From: an uncultured Eubacteriales bacterium
Lineage (GTDB): Bacteria > Bacillota_A > Clostridia > Peptostreptococcales > Anaerovoracaceae
DNA length: 8,786 nucleotides
Assembly: GCA_902774195.1 (NCBI GenBank)
Contig: CACYHM010000033.1
Coordinates: 1 to 8,786 of the forward strand
Reading direction: 5' to 3'
Numbering within the stretch: position 1 is the stretch's first letter; every line of letters starts with the position of its first letter. The position numbers were made by a program, and so were the translations under genes. Below, one piece after another: positions 5,066 through 8,786 of this stretch. The notes below the pieces were generated by a model. The model worked only from the letters and a program-made list of their open reading frames with translations, did no database searches and was not told the origin of the DNA.

Positions 5066-7335
5066 AAGTGGCAACAGTCATGAACGAAAATAAAGAAACA
5101 AAAACTGTGAAAAAGTATAACAGCCCGGTGGCGTATATACCGATAGTCGCGGGAATACTCCTCAACTATCTGGGATCCAAGATTGCTGCAGCCAGCGGAT
5201 TGCCTGTATATATCGATAATATAGGAACTGTCGCTGCGGCCGTGCTGGGCGGATATCTGCCCGGAATCATAACGGGCGTTGTAAACAATATCATCAACTA
5301 CACTCTGGATTCTGTCTCCATTTATTATGCGTCCATAAGCGCGCTTATAGCCGTTGCCGCGGCTTATGTTTACCGCGGAGTGCGAAAGGGCAGCTTGCTG
5401 AGGATGATACAGCTGATCCTGCTCGCTGCTTTCATCGGCGGCATACTCGGCGGCATAATCACATGGTTCCTCAGCGGGCCTGCAACGGACGGCATCAACG
5501 GAGATATATACAACTGGTTCATGCAGCATACCGGACTTGGGAGCTTCTACTCGCATGAATTTGCTTCATTCCTGATCGATCTTGCTGACAAGGCCGTGAC
5601 CATAGTGATCGCTCTTCTGATCATCAAGCTCGTTCCTGACAAGTACAGGTCGAAGATGTGGCTGAGCGGATGGAGGCAGAAGCCTCTTGAAGACGAGTCC
5701 GTCAGCAGAGGAATCAAGCTCAAAGAGATCAATGTGGATAACCGTTCGCTGAATAACAGGATAACCCTGATGCTGATATTCGCTTCGCTGTCCATGGCTA
5801 TAGTAGTGACAGGTGTCAGTTCATCGCTCTTCAGACAGTTTACAAGAGCGGAGCATTTTACAACTGCGAGCGGGGTCGCCAGACTTGCAGCATCCGTTAT
5901 AGATCCGGAAATGGTGGATACGTATATCGAAGAAGGCGATTCGGCTGAAGGCTATGCCGATGTAGAAAAAAGGCTGCTGAATATACGTGAAAGCTATCCG
6001 GATATCGAATACGTATATGTTTATCAGATACGGGAGGACGGCTGTCATGTCGTGTTCGACCTCGATACTGAAGATCTCAAAGGAGAAGAACCGGGCACTG
6101 TGATCCCGTTCGATGAATCCTTTGAAGAAAACATACCGGCGCTGCTGGCCGGCGAACCGATAGAACCGATAGAGACCAACGATACATACGGCTGGCTTCT
6201 GACGGCATACGAGCCTGTATATGATTCATCCGGCAAGTGCGTATGCTATGCCGCAGCCGATGTAATGTTCAAGGATATAGAGGATTACGAAAAGGACTTC
6301 GCCATAAGGGTAGTGCTGCTCTTCCTCGGATTCTTTATCCTGATACTCGTCATCGGTCTGTGGCTGTCAAGATACAACATCATATTGCCGATAAAAAGCA
6401 TGACTTCCTGTGCGAGCGATTTCGCTTATAGTGATGATTCGAGCGATGAGAGCATGGCCGAAGAAAACCTCAGGCGCATACAGGAACTCGACATCAGGAC
6501 CGGAGATGAAGTCCAGCGTCTTTACGAATCGTTCGTCAAGATGACGGCTGATTCCGTCGAACATATGAAGGATATCCGTAAACAGAACCAGTCGATACTC
6601 AGACTGCAGAACGGTCTTATCATGAGTCTTGCGGACATGGTCGAAGGCAGAGACTCTGATACCGGAAACCACGTAAGAAAGACGGCAGCATACTGCAGGA
6701 TAATCCTTGAAGCTCTCAAAAGAAAAGGCTATTATACGGATCAGCTTACGGATAAGTTCATGTATGATGTCGAGCGTTCCGCGCCTCTTCACGACATAGG
6801 AAAGATCGCCGTCTCGGACGTTATACTCAACAAGCCGGGCAAACTCACAGAAGATGAGTTTGAGATAATGAAGACACACACGACCGCCGGCAGGGAGCTC
6901 CTCGACAGGGTCATCGAATCCGTCGAAGGCGAAAGCTATCTGCACGAAGCCAGGAATCTGGCGGGTTCACATCACGAAAAGTGGAACGGGATGGGTTACC
7001 CTGACGGTCTTGCCGGAGAGGATATACCTCTGTCTGCCCGCATCATGGCCATTGCCGATGTGTTCGATGCTTTGACATCAAAACGTGTCTATAAGGATCC
7101 TATGTCGTATGAAAAGGCTGTGAACATCATCAAAAATGATGCAGGCACACACTTCGATCCTAAGTGCGTCGAAGCCTTCCTTGATTCGCTCGATGAAGTC
7201 AAAGGCGTGCTCGATTACTACAATGCTCTCGAAGAGGGAGGCATAACCGTCAGAGGAAATGAATTAGATAACCCGGAGGACAGGAATGAGACTATCCAGG
7301 CAAAACAAGATACTCGAGATAATAAAGACGAATGA
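5056..7335 (+). CDS. Membrane sensor HD-GYP phosphodiesterase (five-helix membrane domain, Cache-like, HAMP, HD-GYP)
   Basis: This is a 759-residue predicted cyclic-di-nucleotide phosphodiesterase with a sensory N-terminus. Residues ~24-195 hold about five membrane helices, with a segment GLPVYIDNIGTVAAAVLGG resembling ECF-transporter S-component-like membrane domains. A linker leads to a further helix (236-258). An extracytoplasmic Cache-like region (~259-415) follows, with YVYVYQIREDG and cysteines C330, C395 and C397; then a helix (~419-441), a HAMP-like segment (~442-500, with LPIKSM and GDEVQRL) and a short coiled coil. The HD-GYP domain (~518-710) keeps H539, the pair H579-D580 with K583, H608, HHE (639-641), GYP (647-649) and D668, so it should be active, most likely against c-di-GMP. 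ATG 5056 overlaps holA by 10 nt but has no clear ribosome binding site. ATG 5080 (MNENKETK) is an equally possible start. The last 50 nt overlap argR. The ligand of the sensor is unknown. Confidence 0.9.
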   Translation: MSVKVATVMNENKETKTVKKYNSPVAYIPIVAGILLNYLGSKIAAASGLPVYIDNIGTVAAAVLGGYLPGIITGVVNNIINYTLDSVSIYYASISALIAVAAAYVYRGVRKGSLLRMIQLILLAAFIGGILGGIITWFLSGPATDGINGDIYNWFMQHTGLGSFYSHEFASFLIDLADKAVTIVIALLIIKLVPDKYRSKMWLSGWRQKPLEDESVSRGIKLKEINVDNRSLNNRITLMLIFASLSMAIVVTGVSSSLFRQFTRAEHFTTASGVARLAASVIDPEMVDTYIEEGDSAEGYADVEKRLLNIRESYPDIEYVYVYQIREDGCHVVFDLDTEDLKGEEPGTVIPFDESFEENIPALLAGEPIEPIETNDTYGWLLTAYEPVYDSSGKCVCYAAADVMFKDIEDYEKDFAIRVVLLFLGFFILILVIGLWLSRYNIILPIKSMTSCASDFAYSDDSSDESMAEENLRRIQELDIRTGDEVQRLYESFVKMTADSVEHMKDIRKQNQSILRLQNGLIMSLADMVEGRDSDTGNHVRKTAAYCRIILEALKRKGYYTDQLTDKFMYDVERSAPLHDIGKIAVSDVILNKPGKLTEDEFEIMKTHTTAGRELLDRVIESVEGESYLHEARNLAGSHHEKWNGMGYPDGLAGEDIPLSARIMAIADVFDALTSKRVYKDPMSYEKAVNIIKNDAGTHFDPKCVEAFLDSLDEVKGVLDYYNALEEGGITVRGNELDNPEDRNETIQAKQDTRDNKDE
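7275..7280 (+). promoter_or_regulatory. Strong ribosome binding site of argR
   Basis: GGAGGA lies 5 nt before ATG 7286, within the coding sequence of the preceding HD-GYP gene. It fixes the argR start and shows that the 50-nt gene overlap is real rather than a start-choice artefact. It is the best ribosome binding site in the window. Confidence 0.8.
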
Positions 7336-7744
7336 GGTCGAGACTCAGGATCAGCTGCTTGCACTTCTGAGAGAAGCAGGCTACTCGGTCACACAGGCGA
7401 CCGTTTCAAGGGACATCCGCGAGCTGCAGCTGATAAAGGGCCAGTCAAAAGACGGTAAATACAAATATATTGCCGGAAACTACGACAACAGGCCGATCTC
7501 TGAGAGATTCATCAAGATATTCAAGGAGACGACGCTTTCATATGCGGCAGCACAGAACCTTATAGTCGTAAAGACTCTGTCAGGCTGCTCCGGAGCGGCG
7601 GGCGAAGCCATCGACTGTCTGAGCCTCGAGCATATCGTAGGGTCCATATCGGGAGACAACAACCTCCTCATTGTTGTTGACGATGAAAAGAATGTTCCGT
7701 ATATAACCGCGGAGCTTGACAGGATACTCAATTCAAATGACTAG
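7286..7744 (+). CDS. argR: Arginine repressor ArgR/AhrC
   Basis: ArgR is a hexameric, arginine-responsive regulator that represses arginine biosynthesis genes and, in Firmicutes, activates catabolism. At 152 residues it has the normal length (about 150). The N-terminal winged helix-turn-helix is canonical: MRLSRQNKILEII (1-13), then SVTQATVSRDIREL (34-47) as recognition region, with GKYKYIAG as wing. The C-terminal oligomerisation and arginine-binding domain (~75-152) includes KTLSGCSGAAGEAID and the strand HIVGSISGDNNLLIV (116-130). At the place where the family usually has the paired aspartates that contact arginine (GDD), this protein has G123-D124-N125, so the second acidic residue is missing. 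ATG 7286 is supported by GGAGGA 5 nt upstream and by the family-like N-terminus. recN starts 9 nt after the stop codon, the classic ahrC-recN order. No arginine biosynthesis gene is in view. Confidence 0.95.
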   Translation: MRLSRQNKILEIIKTNEVETQDQLLALLREAGYSVTQATVSRDIRELQLIKGQSKDGKYKYIAGNYDNRPISERFIKIFKETTLSYAAAQNLIVVKTLSGCSGAAGEAIDCLSLEHIVGSISGDNNLLIVVDDEKNVPYITAELDRILNSND

Positions 7745-7753
7745 GTATTATTC

Positions 7754-8786
7754 ATGATCGACCGCATAATCATAGACAATTTCGCGACTATAGAGCATCT
7801 GTCTCTTGATCCGGGTACAGGCTTCAATGTCATAACCGGGGAGACCGGCGCCGGAAAATCAGTCCTTGTCACGGCTGTGAGCACTGTGCTCGGAGGCAGG
7901 GCCGATACTTCTATGGTCAGAACAGGCACCGACAGGGCTTTTATCCAGATAGCAGGTACGAAAGCCGGTGAGGAAGTCATCATTTCGCGTGAGATCATGG
8001 CCGGTGGAAAGTCGGTATCCAAGCTGAACGGTGAAATGGTGACGCTGGGGCAGATACGCGATATCTGCGCTGACTGGGTGGATATACACGGGCAGTACGA
8101 CAATCAGCAGATACTTGACCCTGAAAACCACATACATATCACGGACCGCTTTCATGCAGAAGCCACTGCTCCCGAGCTCGAAAAGCTAAGGACACTGTAT
8201 GACGGATATAAAGCAGCGAAGAAAGAATACGATGATCTTCTGAAAGAAGAGGCGAGCGCGTCACAGCAGCAGGATTTCTACAGGTTTGAACATGATTATA
8301 TATCAGGACTCGGTCTGAGGCCGGGCGAGGATGAAGAACTCAAGGAACGCCTCAACATGATGAAAAACAGCGCCAGGATATATCAGGCCGTTCGATCATC
8401 GTACGACGCTCTGAGCGGCTCTGAGTATGGTCAGAGCACTTCCGTGCTTGGTGTTCTTGGCAGTGTGACATCAGAGCTTTCCGGAATAAGCGAATACAGC
8501 GAGCAGATCGCCGGGATGTCGAATCAGGCGGCAGAAGCATACTACGTTCTTGACGACATCGCTTCGAGGCTGAGGGATATGTCGGCTTCACTGGACTTTT
8601 CCGAAGCAGATATGGACGATGTGTCTGAACGCCTCGCTCTCATCGAGGACGCAAAACGCAAATACAAAAATGACATCGAAGGTATACTCGCGTATAAGGA
8701 AGAACTAGAATCAAAACTCGGAATGATCGAGAACTTCGATCACGAAAAAGCCAGACTCAAAGATATAGCCGACAGGAAATATGAAG
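7754..8786 (+). CDS. recN: DNA repair ATPase RecN (3' end cut off)
   Basis: RecN is an SMC-like ATPase that gathers DNA ends early in double-strand break repair and also acts during transformation. The frame is open from ATG 7754 to the window edge: 344 complete codons of a family usually 550-570 residues long, with no stop. The N-terminal ATPase lobe shows IIIDNFATIEHLSL (5-18), the Walker A motif GETGAGKS (29-36), the family segment SVSKLNGEMV (87-96) and HGQYDNQQIL (112-121), a variant of the common HGQHEHQSLL. From ~140 the protein is charged and helical, fitting the first coiled-coil arm. The segment at ~295-330 (ERLALIEDAKRKYKNDIEGILAY) is typical of RecN. Walker B and the C-terminal lobe lie beyond the window. 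The ribosome binding site is weak (AGGT, 7743-7746, overlapping the argR stop), so expression probably depends on coupling to argR. Confidence 0.95.
   Translation, partial: MIDRIIIDNFATIEHLSLDPGTGFNVITGETGAGKSVLVTAVSTVLGGRADTSMVRTGTDRAFIQIAGTKAGEEVIISREIMAGGKSVSKLNGEMVTLGQIRDICADWVDIHGQYDNQQILDPENHIHITDRFHAEATAPELEKLRTLYDGYKAAKKEYDDLLKEEASASQQQDFYRFEHDYISGLGLRPGEDEELKERLNMMKNSARIYQAVRSSYDALSGSEYGQSTSVLGVLGSVTSELSGISEYSEQIAGMSNQAAEAYYVLDDIASRLRDMSASLDFSEADMDDVSERLALIEDAKRKYKNDIEGILAYKEELESKLGMIENFDHEKARLKDIADRKYE

Noticed and set aside
4924..5556. 210-codon minus-strand open frame across the holA/HD-GYP junction
   Set aside because: It is antisense to two convincing genes, with shadow-like composition and no family resemblance.
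6154..6171. Tandem 9-nt repeat GAACCGATA twice
   Set aside because: It encodes Glu-Pro-Ile twice in the Cache-like region. It is a small in-frame duplication with no sign of a larger repeat array.
6367..6945. 192-codon minus-strand open frame inside the HD-GYP gene
   Set aside because: It is antisense to the conserved HAMP and HD-GYP motifs and shows no domain.
7248..7270. ARG box (autoregulatory ArgR site) before argR
   Set aside because: One half-site-like TGAATTA is present, but no matching ATTCA half follows at the right spacing. Two ATTCA copies at 7731 and 7750 are in direct, not inverted, orientation.

Overview
The window is a dense run of co-directional (+ strand) housekeeping genes from what looks like a member of the Firmicutes/Clostridia. 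The evidence is gene order and codon use. rsgA-rpe, comEC-holA and argR-recN are each neighbour pairs typical of Firmicutes. Ile ATA and Arg AGA/AGG codons are frequent, GC is roughly half by eye, and start regions carry AGGAG-type ribosome binding sites. I cannot name the genus. No RNA gene, transposon, integrase, phage gene or CRISPR array is visible.

Layout: (1) 1-1436 holds the 3' part of rsgA (ribosome small-subunit GTPase, cut by the window edge), overlapping rpe (ribulose-phosphate 3-epimerase). (2) 1437-1593 is the longest non-coding gap (157 bases). It is rich in symmetry: two mutually exclusive or pseudoknotted hairpins, a 16-bp perfect palindrome, and a hairpin covering the ribosome binding site and start codon of the next gene. 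(3) 1594-3948 is a full-length comEC, the DNA-uptake channel with its metallo-beta-lactamase-like domain. Its first codons contain a terminator-like hairpin plus T-tract, and its middle contains a 10-bp inverted repeat. (4) 3949-4039 is a short gap with a good promoter (-35 and extended -10) for holA. (5) 4040-8786 is a tightly packed block: holA (DNA polymerase III delta), a multi-pass membrane HD-GYP protein, argR (arginine repressor) and the 5' part of recN (DNA repair ATPase, cut by the window edge). Junctions here are a 10-nt overlap, a 50-nt overlap and a 9-nt gap.

Functionally, the block joins replication (holA), repair and recombination (recN), DNA uptake (comEC), arginine control (argR), ribosome maturation (rsgA) and the pentose phosphate pathway (rpe). 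The accessory-looking member is the HD-GYP protein, a probable cyclic-di-nucleotide phosphodiesterase. It has a five-helix N-terminal membrane domain and a Cache-like extracytoplasmic sensor, and it sits inside an otherwise housekeeping transcription unit.

The most interesting signal is not a new gene set but the candidate cis-regulatory leader of comEC (1437-1665). There an operator-like palindrome, alternative RNA folds, a start-site-sequestering hairpin and a terminator-like hairpin all lie within about 230 bases. None of this is proven, and each element is reported separately with what would refute it.
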